Part shown: one piece after another, positions 21,771-31,918 of the stretch
Numbering within the stretch: position 1 is the stretch's first letter
How the letters are laid out: each line of letters begins with the position of its first letter
NCBI RefSeq assembly: GCF_033115175.1
Contig: NC_084827.1
Coordinates: 54,931,201-54,995,200 of the forward strand
DNA length: 64,000 bases
Direction: 5' to 3'
Source: Lepus europaeus
Lineage: Eukaryota; Chordata; Mammalia; Lagomorpha; Leporidae
Notes under the pieces: model-generated
What the model was told of the DNA's origin: nothing
What the model saw: only the letters and a program-made list of their open reading frames with translations
Database searches by the model: none
Position numbers and translations under genes: made by a program

Positions 21771-21893
21771 TGTTTTAGTGTTTGAGGCAAAATTTACAGA
21801 GTGAAATGTACAAATATGGTGTGTACCATTCACTGGGTTGTGATAAAACCATGTACCTGTATAACCCAAGTTCTATCAAAATAAATGCAATGA

Positions 21894-22196
21894 GGGGCCG
21901 GCGCTGTGGAAGGGTGGATAAAGCCACTGCCTGCAGTACCATATGGGCGCCAGTTTGAGTCCCGACTAGTCCACCTGTGATCCAGTTCTCTGCTATGGCC
22001 TGGGATAGCAGCAGAAGATGGCCCAAGTCCTTGGGCCCCTGCACCCATGTGGGAGACCTGGAGGGAGCTCCTGGCTCCTGGCTTCAGATCAGCTTAGCTC
22101 TGGCCATTGCAGTCATTTGGGGAGTGAACCAACAGATGGAAGACCTCTCTATGCCTCTCTGTAACTCTTTCAAATAAATAAATCTTTAAAAAAAAT
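21894..22196 (+). mobile_element. C-SINE inside old L1
   Basis: Head GGGGCCGGCGCTGTGGAAGGG, 'CCATATGGGCGCCAGTTTGAGTCCCG', shortened CT stretch and CAAATAAATAAATC plus A-run tail. Confidence 0.9.
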
Positions 22197-22590
22197 AATG
22201 ACCCGCACCCCAGAAAGTCCCCTCATGCCCTTTCCCAACCAGTTCCTTAGCCTCACTCCCCAAAGCAACAACACCTGTTCTAACTTTTCCACCATGAATT
22301 AATTTAGCCTTCTCTAGAACCTCATATACACAGAATCACATAGTATCTTCTCTTCAGTTAGCCTAATGTGTTGGAGACTCATTTATGTTGTTACATGTAT
22401 TAGTCGTTCATCCCTTTGTGGCCAGATATTATTCCATTGTAGGAGAGTTCCAGCTGTGTTCTCATCAGCATTTGGTATTGTCAGTCTTCAGTTTAGCCAT
22501 TTAAGTGGCTATGCAATGGTAGCTCATCGTGGTTTAAATATGCACTTACCTGCCTACTTATGACACTAAGCACTATTGCATGTGGTTTTT

Positions 22591-22901
22591 TTTAATATAC
22601 ATTTTTTATTTGACAGGTAGAGTTATAGACAGTGAGAGAGAGAGACAGAGAGAAAGGTCTTCCCTCCGTTGGTTCACCCCCAAATGGTCGCTACGGCTGG
22701 CGCTGCGCCGATCCAAAGCCGGGATCCTGGTCTCCCATGAGGGTGCAGGGCCCAAGCACTTGGGCCACCCTCCACTGCCCTCCTGGGCCACAGCAGAGAG
22801 CTGGACTGGAAGAGGAGCAACTGGGACCAGAACCTGGCATCCACATGGGATGCTGGTGCCACAGGCAGGGGATTAACCAAGTGAGCCACGGCGCTGGCCC
22901 C
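22591..22901 (-). mobile_element. Young-type C-SINE with target-site duplication
   Basis: 'TTTATTTGACAGGTAGAGTTATAGACAGTGAGAGAG' to 'GTGAGCCACGGCGCTGGCCCC'. Flanked by TGCATGTGGTTTTT (22577-22590) and TGCATGCGGTTTTT (22902-22915), 14 bases with one mismatch, inside the old L1. Confidence 0.93.
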
Positions 22902-23091
22902 TGCATGCGGTTTTTGATCCAGTCATTTGTATAGACTCTTTGCAAAGCAGATGTTTAAACATTTTGCCTATTTCTTATGGAGTGATTTATCTTTTTATTA
23001 CTGAGTTTTAGAAGAAATTTATGTGTCCTGGATAGCAGTGTTTTGTAAGAGATACTATGTCTTGTGATCCAAATGTGTGACTTGTCTATTT

Positions 23092-23385
23092 ATTATTTTA
23101 AATTTTATTTATTTGTGTTATCTAAAAAGGCAAAGAGAGACATCGATCTTCTATCTGCTGGTTCACTCCCCAGATAACTGCAATAGCCAGGAGTGGACCA
23201 GGCTGAAAGCAGGAGTTAGGAGCTCTACCTAGGTCTTCCAGGAACCCGAGTACTTGGGCCATCCTCTGCTGTCTTCCCAAGTTCAGTAGAAAGAAGCTGG
23301 ATTTAAAGGGGGAGGAACTGGTGCTCCCTTGTGGGATGTTGAGTCAAGCAGTGGCTTAACCCATGGCACCACAATCCTTCCCTAT
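23092..23385 (-). mobile_element. C-SINE, old decayed copy
   Basis: 'TTTTAAATTTTATTTATTTGTGTTATC', 'AAAGCAGGAGTTAGGAGCTC' and a decayed head 'CATGGCACCACAATCCTTCCC'. No CT or GA tract is left. Confidence 0.75.
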
Positions 23386-23829
23386 TCATTTTCTTAACAG
23401 TGTCTTTTCATTGTTAAAAGCTTCTCATTATTTCCTCCAGATTACTTTCTGTGTCCTGTCTAGGGAACTTCTGCTTACTCTCAAATTACAAAAATCATCT
23501 ATGTTCTCTTCCAAAAGCTCCATAATTTCAGTTTGAATGGCGAGGCCCATAAACCATCTCAAATTAAATTTTATGTATTTTGTGTGTGGTGTGAGTCAGG
23601 GTTCAAAGTCCACTTTATTCCATGCAGCTACACAGCTGTCCAGCAGCATTTGTCGAACAGACTTCTTTCTCTGTTGGATTACTATTGTGCTTGTTAAAAA
23701 TCAATGACTAAGTGTGATCTGTATCTGATTTCTTGCTTACATCTCATTGATCTATTTGCTGATCCTCATGCTAGTACCAAGCTGACCTATTAAACTGTTA
23801 TGATAAATCTTGAAACAAAGTCCATTGAT

Positions 23830-24180
23830 TTTTCCAGGCTGCTTCAGAGTGAGAGGACACTTCAAAAAGTTTGCAGGCAAATGTGGTGGGGGTACAAGGG
23901 AGAGGGTGAGATCACATGGGAGGAGAAGAAGCCAGAGAGTGGGAGAGGCCAGTCTTCCTCTCTTGTAAAAGAACACTGTTGTGAGAACTAGCCAGGGTCC
24001 CATGAGAGCTGCATTAATCCCTTCTAAGGACAGTGACCCAACAGTGGCCCAACGGCCTGCTTACTTCCTGTCAGTCCCTCTCTTAAAGGCCCCACCACCT
24101 CCCAGTATCACCACAATGAGGACCAAGCTTCCAGTACATGAACCATTGGGGAAAACCCTCAAACCAGAGCATTTAGAAAT
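23830..24180 (-). mobile_element. MaLR-type LTR fragment inside old L1
   Basis: Plus-strand text 'AGGGAGAGGGTGAGATCACATGGGAGG', 'AACTAGCCAGGGTCCCATGAGAGCTGCATTAATCCC', 'TTAAAGGCCCCACCACCTCCCAGTATC' and 'GGGGAAAACCCTCAAACCAGAGCA' follows the reverse complement of a common mammalian MaLR-class LTR. L1 antisense text resumes at about 24181 ('TTAGAATCAGTTTGTTGATTC'), so the LTR sits inside the L1. A separate short inverted-repeat word, CACTTCAAAAAGTTTGCAGG, lies at 23860-23879. Confidence 0.5.
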
Positions 24181-24311
24181 ACTATTCCTTATTTTCACAC
24201 AGATCTTAGAATCAGTTTGTTGATTCAAAAAAAAAAAATTAAAGTGAGATTATGATTGAGACTGCAATGAATTTATAGCTCAATGTGGAAAGAATTGATA
24301 TTTTAATAATA
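24181..24311 (-). mobile_element. Old L1 on the minus strand, continuation
   Basis: 'TTAGAATCAGTTTGTTGATTC', 'GACTGCAATGAATTTATAGCTCAATGTGG' and 'GAATTGATATTTTAATAAT' match the antisense L1 ORF2 wording that would follow the piece ending at 23820. Confidence 0.55.
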
Positions 24312-24332
24312 TCACACACACACACACACACA
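24312..24332 (+). repeat. (CA)n microsatellite
   Basis: About ten CA units at the junction of the L1 and the next SINE. Confidence 0.9.
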
Positions 24333-24613
24333 AAGAGGGAGAGAGACGGATCCTCCATCTGCTGGTTTACTATCCAAATGCCTGCAACAGCTGAGGCCAG
24401 GCCACAATGAAGCTAGGACCTCAGGACTCACTCTGGGTCTCCCACATGGGTGGCAGGGACCCAACCACTTGAGACATAACTTGCTACCTCCTAGGGTGCT
24501 CATCAACAGGAAGCTGGAGTCAGAAGTGGAGCCAGGACTCAAATCCAGGCATTGCAATGTGAGATGTGACCATCCCAAGCAGTTCTTTAACTGCTGCAAT
24601 AAAAGCCCACCCC
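24333..24613 (-). mobile_element. C-SINE, older type
   Basis: 'AAAGAGGGAGAGAGACGG', 'CCATCTGCTGGTTTACTATCC', 'CTCTGGGTCTCCCACATGGG' and head remnant 'AATAAAAGCCCACCCC'. The tail has been replaced by the (CA)n tract. Confidence 0.75.
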
Positions 24614-24835
24614 AACTGTGTGTGATTTGACTGCACTATCACATGATGTCAGGTCTAGGATTTTCCACTTGTGATGTTGTGCCAGGATATTGGAATGTTT
24701 TGGGTTTTTGAATTGGCAATGTTCAGCCTATAAAACCGTACTACGTTAGGATCATACTTACAAAGCAAAACCTGGGAAGAAGCTTAACCCTGAGAAAAGA
24801 CTTGAAAATTTCATATCAAAACTCAGGAGTACAAA

Positions 24836-25041
24836 GCACTTCAAAAAGTCTGTGGGAAATTTGAAATAAAGGATCAGTTATTTTAGTGCAAAGAATTCTC
24901 AAAATCTCTGCATAGATTTTTTCATAATATGCACTTTCATGAATTCATTCAAGCTCCCTCATCTGTATAGATTAAAAAAAAATTTTGTACCAAAATAAAC
25001 TTATCTTTCAATTCCATTTTCCATAAACTTTTTGAAGCACC
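24836..25041. mobile_element. Palindromic MITE-like DNA element
   Basis: Left end GCACTTCAAAAAGTCTGTGG and right end CCATAAACTTTTTGAAGCAC are inverted repeats about 205 bases apart. The interior (CAATTCCATTTTCC, GTACCAAAATAAAC, GAATTC and GCATAG words) is also partly self-complementary. This structure suggests a mariner/Tc1-class non-autonomous element. Related words recur at 23860-23879 and, in the opposite sense, at 35091-35165. The family name is not known to me. Confidence 0.6.
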
Positions 25042-25166
25042 CCCATGTGTGTGGGAGTGGGTTATACCGGTGCTAGACGAGGACAGGAGGAACAAAAAAG
25101 TTCAGATTTGAGCCAGTTTTGAAAATAGGTGAGCTTACTTCAGATTTTTTAATTTCCACAATGAAA

Positions 25167-25496
25167 CTCTTTTTTTTTCTTGACAGACAGAGTTAGACAG
25201 TGAGAGAGAGACAGAGAGAAAGGTCTCCCTTCTGTTGGTTCACCCCCCAATATGGCTGCTATAGCCAACAGCTCGCTGCGCTGATCAGAAGCCAGGAGCC
25301 AGGTGCTTCTCCTGGTCTCCCAAGTGGGTGCAGGGCCCAAGCACTTGGGCCATCCTCCACTGCCTTCCCGGGCCATAGCAGAGAGCTGGCCTGGAAGAGG
25401 GGCAACTGGGACAGAATCCGGCGCCCCGACTGGGACTAGAACCCCGGGGTGCCAGCGCCACAGGCGGAGGATTAGCCTAGTGAGCCGTGGCGCCGG
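25167..25496 (-). mobile_element. Young C-SINE with short target-site duplication
   Basis: T-run, 'TTGACAGACAGAGTTAGACAGTGAGAG', 'CCGGCGCCCCGACTGGGACTAG', head 'GTGAGCCGTGGCGCCGG'. CCACAATGAAA flanks it at 25156-25166 and 25497-25507. Confidence 0.93.
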
Positions 25497-25527
25497 CCAC
25501 AATGAAATTATTTTAAAAAGTAAATTT

Positions 25528-25968
25528 CTAAATATGATCAGAGTTGGCAAACTCAGAAGGCTTCCATAGTCTTGGCAACTCATGACAGGAGCCTAGGGTG
25601 GTTACTGGTGCCATAAACTAGAGTGTCAATTTGTTGGGTCAACAACAGGAGCCACTGTGCACTTGCTCCTCATGTGGGATCTCTGTCCTTAATGTGCTAT
25701 ACATTGTGATTTAATGCTATAACTAGCACTCAAACAGTGTGTTTCACTTTGTGTTTCTGTGTGGGTGCAAACTGTTGAAATCTTTACTTAATATATACTA
25801 AATTGATCTTCTGTATATAAAGATTATTGAAAATGAATCTTGATGTGAATGGAAGGGGAGAGGGAGCGGGAAAGGGGAGGGTTGCAGGTGGGAGGGAAGT
25901 TATGGGGGGGAAGCCATTGTAATCCATAAGCTGTACTTTGGAAATTTATATTCATTAAATAAAAGTTT
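25528..25968 (+). mobile_element. Rabbit-type L1 3' UTR, 5'-truncated
   Basis: 'AACTCAGAAGGCTTCCATAGTCTTGGC', 'GTGTCAATTTGTTGGGTCAACAACAGGAG', 'GGGATCTCTGTCCTTAATGTGC', a G-rich purine block ('GGAAGGGGAGAGGGAGCGGG') and 'CCATAAGCTGTACTTTGGAAATTTATATTC' with AATAAA are the rabbit L1 3' end. Flanks TTTTAAAAAGTAAATTT (25511-25527) and TTTTAAAAAGTTAATTT (25969-25985) form a 17-base target-site duplication with one mismatch. Only about 440 bases were copied; there is no coding part. Confidence 0.88.
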
Positions 25969-25985
25969 TTTTAAAAAGTTAATTT

Positions 25986-26060
25986 ATTTTCGTTTTTTCT
26001 TAAAAGAGAGAGGGTTAGAGAGAGAGACAGAGTGAGAGAGAGAGAGGTGGAGACAAAGAG
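25986..26060 (-). mobile_element. Possible C-SINE tail fragment
   Basis: 'TTAAAAGAGAGAGGGTTAGAGAGAGAGACAGAG' resembles the reverse-oriented tail and GA part of a C-SINE, but no core follows. Confidence 0.4.
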
Positions 26061-27039
26061 ATCTCCTTCTCTCCCGTAGACCCTGAGAAATACATCCATG
26101 AACGAGGGCTGGAGTTTGAGAAGCTTGTGGGGAGGTGGACATCTCTGCCATCAAAGGGTGGTTCTGTGGGGGAGAAGGGGCCTGAGTAGCAGCCCCCACA
26201 GAGGCAAGGCTGCAGTGGCTTTCTCAAGGGGAGGTCTCCGAGTCTGAACTTGCTGGGGCAGTGCACTGAGCTCCTGCTTGATATGTGCACACTGCGGAGC
26301 CCCAGGGCTGGGCGGTAGAGATGGCCCGAGACAGTATGAGGGAGACAGCTTGCCCCCCACCCCTTTTCTGAGGGCTGAGACTCCTCAACCCAGGACCCCT
26401 TGAGTGCATGGGAGGCCGGAAGTGCTGAGAAAGAACCCATCATGAGGACGGGGTGGACTTCCTTCAAGGTGCCTGTGGCCATTGACCAGGATGGCTGTGC
26501 CTTGGACACAATGCTGAGCTCATGCAACGAACAAATGCTGCTGTGGCCCATTGGTCAAATGGGCGCTCAGGAGCATCAGGGAATGATGCGCAGAGCCTCT
26601 GATGAGCAACAGGGCTGTAAACACACCCTGTGGCCCTGTCTCTAAGCTCCTCTCCCAATCCACTCAGGGCCCTGGGGAATGAGTAGGTATTGCTGTAGGA
26701 AGGGCTGGATAGAGACCTCTGTGTGCTGCCTCCCTTTGCAGAGAACTTGTTTAAAAAAAAAAAAAAACAACTGTGCTGCATCTCTGGGAGAGCTTCAAAA
26801 GTTACCACCACCATCCAAGACTTCAGAGATAGACAGCGGTGATCCCTTTTATAGCCTCAAGAGGTTCACATACTTAGTCTGGAATCTTGGGGACTGAGAC
26901 ATTTAAGAAGGCAGTGACTTCAAACATAGCTCTGGTGTGGGTCCTCCCCTAGCCTGGTACTCAGCCACCAATCTGGAAATTAAAAAACAAAAACAAAACA
27001 AAAAAACCACTGATCTGGCAAAGAATAGGAAACACTAGA
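26061..27039. other. Intergenic DNA, unassigned
   Basis: About 1 kb with an A-run at 26752-26765 and no recognised exon. The minus-strand open frame at 26015-26551 has no recognisable domain and begins in SINE-like sequence, so it is not called a gene. Confidence 0.35.
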
Positions 27040-27143
27040 AGAAATTTTCTTTCAAATTGGTATGTAACTCACACATCATACAATTCACCCTTATATCTAT
27101 GTAATTCAGTGGCTTTTAGTATATTCTCAAAGTTGTGTCACCA
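27040..27143 (-). mobile_element. Old L1 antisense fragment, first part
   Basis: 'AACTCACACATCATACAATTCACCC', 'AATTCAGTGGCTTTTAGTATATTCTCAAAGTTGTG' is typical antisense L1 text. It continues after two SINEs at 27787. Confidence 0.55.
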
Positions 27144-27438
27144 GGGGCAGGCATTGTGTCACAGTGGCTTCAGCCACTGCATGGAACACCCACACCCCAC
27201 ATCGGAGGGCCTAGTTCAGGTCCTAGCTATTCCACGCTTCTGACCCAGCTTCCTACTAATATGCTTGGGAGGCAGTGAATGATGGCTCAAGTATGGGGGA
27301 GACCCAGCTGGAGTTCCTTATTGCCCACCCCCTACTATTGTGGGCATTTGGGGAGTGAGCCAGCAGATGGAAAACCTCCTCTTCTCTGTTTCTCCTTCTC
27401 TCTTTCACTCTGCCCTTCAAATACATTTTTTTTAAAGT
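27144..27438 (+). mobile_element. C-SINE splitting an old L1, first of two
   Basis: Head GGGGCAGGCATTGTGTC, 'GGGAGACCCAGCTGGAGTTCC' and 'CCCTTCAAATACATTTTTTT' tail. AAAGTTGTGTCA (before) and AAAGTTGTACAT (after the tail) look like its target duplication. Confidence 0.85.
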
Positions 27439-27445
27439 TGTACAT

Positions 27446-27786
27446 GGGGCCAGTGCTGTGGCTCAACATTGTTAGTGCTTCGGCCTGCAGTACCAGCATC
27501 GCATATGGGCACCAGTTTGAGTCCCAGCTGCTCCACTTCCACTCCAGTTCTCTGCTAATGAGCCTGGGAAAACAGCAGAGGATGGCCCAAATACTTGGGC
27601 CCCTGCACCCATGTGGGAGACCCAGAAGAAGCTCCTGGCTCCTGGCTTCAGATCAGCTCAGCTCTGGCCATTGCAGCCATTTGGAGAATGAACTAATGGA
27701 TGGAAGACCTCTCTCTCTCTGTGTCTCTACTTCTCTCTATAACTCTTTCAAATAAATAGAAAGATAAAATTTTTTTAAAAAAATAA
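27446..27786 (+). mobile_element. C-SINE splitting an old L1, second of two
   Basis: Head GGGGCCAGTGCTGTGGCTCAAC, 'GCATATGGGCACCAGTTTGAGTCC', CTCTCTCTCTGTG and CAAATAAATAGAAAGATAAAA tail. AAAGTTGTACAT before it and AAAGGTTGTGCA after it suggest that it landed in the duplicated site of the previous SINE. Confidence 0.9.
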
Positions 27787-27860
27787 AGGTTGTGCAACCA
27801 CACTGTTATCTATTCTAGAACATTTTCATGACCCCCAAGAGATCCAGAAATTTACCTATA
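27787..27860 (-). mobile_element. Old L1 antisense fragment, second part
   Basis: 'GGTTGTGCAACCACACTGTTATCTATTCTAGAACATTTTCATGACCCCC' completes the L1 text that was cut at 27143. Confidence 0.6.
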
Positions 27861-28089
27861 TTTGACAATGGCTAGAACATTCCTTTAATATCCTCAGAAC
27901 TGTGTTGCCTCTCCGGTTCTGGGACATCATTTAGAACTCAGGGCACTGGATCAACTCATTGTCAACCTGGACACCCTTATGGTTCCTTAGAGCCCTTGTA
28001 ATTCAAGTGCAGCTCAACATGCTCAACAGTGGGGATCCAGACAGATCTGGAGCAAGGCCTTACCCTCTCTGCCGGTAATTATTCTTCTA

Positions 28090-29690
28090 AAAAACAGGTT
28101 TCTCTAATTGAGAGTGACTATCTATGGAGTGGCAGATGACCATGGCCATGAAACTGAGCTGCCCAACACGCACTTGATGTTGCACGGGATCAGTCTCCGC
28201 AGGTCTAGAGGCACAAGTAAGGCAATGGCAGGAGGCTCAGCCATCCAGTGGCCTCTCCTTTCTCACTTCCTCTCTAACTCACCCTGCGGGCAACTGGCAG
28301 GGTAGATGAAGGCTCTGAATAGGAGATGATGGCACCAGCGAAGACAAATTGCTCTGGAGCCCAAACCCCACTTGGTGGTGTTCGGAGGAGAGTGGAGATG
28401 GGAAACCCTCCCGAAGCACAGACTGCTGGCATCCCTGCATGGTCTTCTTGTCCAGAAGCAGAGACAACATGAGATTGGGTCTCTCCTGATTTGGGGTGGT
28501 AGCTAAACAGACGGTGGTCAAGAAGATGGAAGGCACAACAGGAAGACCGGCAACCGGAAGTGAGGGAAAGAGGTGTAATGGCCCAGCACGTGGTGATACT
28601 TGTGTCTCAAGTAATTGCTCCCCAAAGGAACCCACCCCAGGGATGTTTGTAATAATCAAACTGTTTCCTCCACTGATATTTACTTATTGAGCAAGTGGAA
28701 GAGTGACAGGAATGGCTCAGCAGCATGAAAATGGACCACGTCAAACCAATTTGCCTGCTGCCATTACCAAGTGCCCACCCACAGAAACCACCATTGAACC
28801 CTCGATATGGTCCATGGCATGGGGGACTGCACTGGGCCACCTCCACCTTGAGGTGCCAGTGATTTTCCTCCATAGTGAGCAGACATTCAGCCTGCAGGTG
28901 GGTGTTTTCCTTCTCTGGCTGCCATGTTGCCACTGGTAGACTTACTTGGGGTCCTAACTAGCAATGATGTTAATGGAATGTGAATGGAACCTAATGCAGT
29001 TGTGGGATATGAAGGTGGGGCCATGGAAAGGCACTGGGTTAGATGAGGTTGCTGGGCTGATGCTCCGTGGAGATGGCTTTTAAGGAGCGGCCACAGAGCG
29101 GGTAGATGAGGGGTGGTCCGTGACCGTCCCTGAGGCCTCTGCATCAGACAGCAGCCCTGTGAGCATGCCCACCTCCAAAAGGGGCAACTCAAAACAAACC
29201 TTCTCCTGAGGAGCCCCAGTTATTTTATGGTGACAGAAAGCTGAAAAGTAAGGCAATGGGATAGTCATACCCAGGGGATCCACGAGATCCATGGGTCTAC
29301 CACAGACCTGATCACCCCGGAGCAGCCGGTCCAGCAGAACAGTGGACTGGCTCGTTGACGACTCCGTTCAGCAGCTGCTACGAGATGACCCCTCATGCAG
29401 CTGAGTCGCTCTTCTGCACCATGCGCTGAATCACGTGTCAGCAAAAGGCCCTGGATTCCCCTCTTAGCCAGAATACATGCATCCAGGTGTCCCTCCCTAG
29501 ACCCTTGGTTTTCCATCCCCACAGTGTTGGGGATGGATGTTATTACTTAGGTGGCCTCTGTCACTCAAGGGATGAGCATGTGCCCTGGGGAATTAAGCTG
29601 TGAAGTTCGACACTGAGACTCCCACTTGGCCATTTGGGGCTCCTCATGCCACTTGAAGAAAAGAAAGCTGCCAAGTGTCTGGTCGCACAT
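28090..29690 (+). mobile_element. ERV-L-type pol remnant, broken
   Basis: Plus-strand DNA with pieces resembling the 3' half of an endogenous ERV-L-class pol: 28680-28860 corresponds to the zinc-binding to catalytic region of the integrase part, and 29590-29680 to the end of pol. Recognisable words are short ('GTGACAGGAATGGCTCAGC', 'TTGAACCCTCGATATGG', 'GGCCATTTGGGGCTCCTC'). The middle is more diverged. All frames contain stops and frameshifts, no frame over about 130 codons is open, and no flanking LTR pair is visible. It is a dead, ancient copy with no coding capacity. Confidence 0.6.
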
Positions 29691-29693
29691 CTG

Positions 29694-29719
<26 letters not shown>
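29694..29719 (+). repeat. (CT)n microsatellite
   Basis: About 13 CT units directly before the T-rich tail of a reverse-oriented SINE. Confidence 0.9.
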
Positions 29720-29727
<8 letters not shown>

Positions 29728-30030
29728 TTTTTTATTTGACAGGTAGAGTTATAGACAGTGAGAGAGAGAGACAGAGAGAAAGGTCTTCCTTCCGTTGGTT
29801 CACTCCCCTAGTGGCCGCTACGGCTGGCGCTGCACCGATCTGAAGCCAGGAGCCAGGTGCCTCCTCCTGGTCTCCCATAAGAGTGCAGGGACCCAAGCAC
29901 TTGGGCCATCCTCCACTGTGCTCCTGGGCTACGGCAGAGAGCTGGACTGGAAGAGGAACAACCGGGACTAGAACCCGGTGTGCTGGCGCCACAGGCGGAT
30001 GATTAGCCAAGTGAGCCACGGCACTGGCCT
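29720..30030 (-). mobile_element. Young-type C-SINE
   Basis: T-run, 'TTTGACAGGTAGAGTTATAGACAGTGAGAG', 'GGACTAGAACCCGGTGTGCTGGCGCC', head 'GTGAGCCACGGCACTGGCC'. Confidence 0.92.
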
Positions 30031-30700
30031 CTCCTTCTACTCTGAACTTCAGCCTTCAGCCAGCCAGAGGCAGGATGTGGGACTTTCATCCTGCAGATCC
30101 TTGCACCTGGCTCCATCCATGTAGCTGAGTTCTGGCTCACCGGGTGTGTGAGGAAGCAGGAAGCATCCTAACTGGGATACGTCCTTAAACACCAGGTTGC
30201 CTGCCGCTTTCTCTGCCTCCATGGTCTGCAGCAGGGCTGTTGAATGGCACTGCACAGGGCCTGGGAGTAGCAGGTCCAGACACTGCATGGCCCAGCAGAG
30301 GCAGCCTCACCTTAGATGCTGCCCAGCCACCGTTCAGGACTGCGTCCCCTCACAGAGGTGCAATGGTTCGTTCGAGTGACTGACTACATAAAACCCAAAC
30401 AGCTGCTCCCTAGTTTATGAGGGGGCAATATCCTGAGGAACTGATTGTAAATTGAGAATATCTAAGTAAAAGATGCATTTAATCCAGCTAACCCACTGAA
30501 CATCCTGTCCTGTGCATGGAACGTGAATGTGCAGCAGTGAGAATCATTAAAAGCTGGCATTCACGCATCAATCAGGACAAGATTCCCGCGGGAACACCTG
30601 CGTGCCCCTTCCCACCACGACTCCCTCTATTCTGCAAAACCACCCACGGCCTCCACCAGAGTGCTGGCCTCCTTGTTGGCTTGCTTTCTACAGGACGAAG
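30031..30700. other. Intergenic DNA, unassigned
   Basis: About 670 bases with no recognised repeat or exon. Confidence 0.3.
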
Positions 30701-31211
30701 TGCTAGTTAATGAACCCCATAGATGAAGTTAATTGCTAAATTTCGTATAAACACAGTGAGAGCATATGCATTCACGTGTGTCTGGCTTCTTGGGTGAACA
30801 TTATGTTTGGTAGCTGTAGCTTGTTTCTTTTTACTGTTACGTAGTGTTGTATTGCATGAATACGCCAGATGTATTTCTCCGTCCTGCTGCCAGTAGACAA
30901 TTGCGTTGTTTACAAGCTTGTATTTTCCGAGGGAGTGTGGGTACTATGAATAAGGCTTCCAATCCATTCCTATGCCTGAGTCCTATTTGTTGAGTGTATA
31001 CATGGGAGTGAAATTACTGCTTTAATAGGATACCTTTGCCCAACTTCAGAAACGCTGTCTGGGGTCCCAAGCTGTTCCTGAGAGAATTCCCATTGCTCCA
31101 TTGTTGGCTTTGCTAGCCTTCTCATGTTTAGCTGTTCTGATGGGTGTGTGTCCGAAGTGTCGTGCTGTGGTTTTAATTTGTATGTTTCTGATTACTGATG
31201 AGGCTGAGCCC

Positions 31212-31561
31212 TTTTTTTTTTTTTTTTTTTTGACAGGCAGAGTGGACAGTGAGAGAGAGAGACAGAGAGAAAGGTCTTCCTTTGCCGTTGGTTCACCCTC
31301 CAATGGCCGCCGGGGCTGGTGCGCTGCGGCCAGCACACTGCACTGATCCGAAGGCAGGAGCTAGGTGCTTCTCCTGGTCTCCTGTGCGGGTGCAGGGCCC
31401 AAGCACTTGGGCCATCCTCCACTGCACTCCTGGGCCACAGCAGAGAGCTGGCCTGGAAGAGGGACAACCGGGACAGAATCCGGCGCCCCGACCGGGACTA
31501 GAACCCGGTGTGCCGGTGCCGCAAGGCGGAGGATTAGCCTATTGAGCCACGGCGCCGGCCT
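31212..31561 (-). mobile_element. Young C-SINE with target-site duplication inside L1
   Basis: T-run, 'TGACAGGCAGAGTGGACAGTGAG', 'GCCGCCGGGGCTGGTGCGCTGCGG', 'CCGGCGCCCCGACCGGGACTAG', head 'GAGCCACGGCGCCGGCC'. CTGAGCCC flanks it (31204-31211 and 31562-31569). High CpG content marks it as recent. Confidence 0.94.
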
Positions 31562-31786
31562 CTGAGCCCATTTTTAATCCTCTCATTTGGGCACCTACTT
31601 TTGTGAACTGCTAGCCCATTGCTTACTTCTAGATTGTCCTTTTCTTCTTATTGGTTCCCAAGAATTTCCCTTCCATATATTTTGCTGTTGAGCCCTTTAT
31701 TTGGTTAAATGCATTGCAAATGTATTTTCCCACTTTGTGGCTTACTTTTCACTCTTTCAGTGATTTCTTTTATGACTAGAAGTTTT

Positions 31787-31838
31787 TTTTTTTAAAGTTT
31801 TATTTTTTAAAAGGCAGAGTGACAGAGAGATCTTTCAT
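31787..31838 (-). mobile_element. C-SINE tail fragment
   Basis: 'TTTTTAAAGTTTTATTTTTTAAAAGGCAGAGTGACAGAGAG' then unrelated DNA. Only the 3' end of a copy. Confidence 0.6.
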
Positions 31839-31918
31839 GAAAGGAAAGAACACTTGATATTGTCATTTTGCATTTTGTAAAGTTTAAAATCAGCTTATTA
31901 AGATATCGAATACAGAGA

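Larger units (their letters stand above)
21771..23820 (-). mobile_element. Old L1 copy on the minus strand, split by three C-SINEs
   Basis: Plus-strand words such as 'CATATACACAGAATCACATAGTATC', 'TGGCCAGATATTATTCCATTGTAGG', 'GTGTTTTGTAAGAGATACTATG', 'GTGTGGTGTGAGTCAGGGTTC' and 'ATTGATCTATTTGCTGATCCTCATGCTAGTACC' appear in the order seen when an L1 3' UTR and ORF2 C-terminal half are read in antisense. Unique pieces lie at 21771-21893, 22197-22590, 22916-23091 and 23386-23820. It carries no usable frame. Confidence 0.6.
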
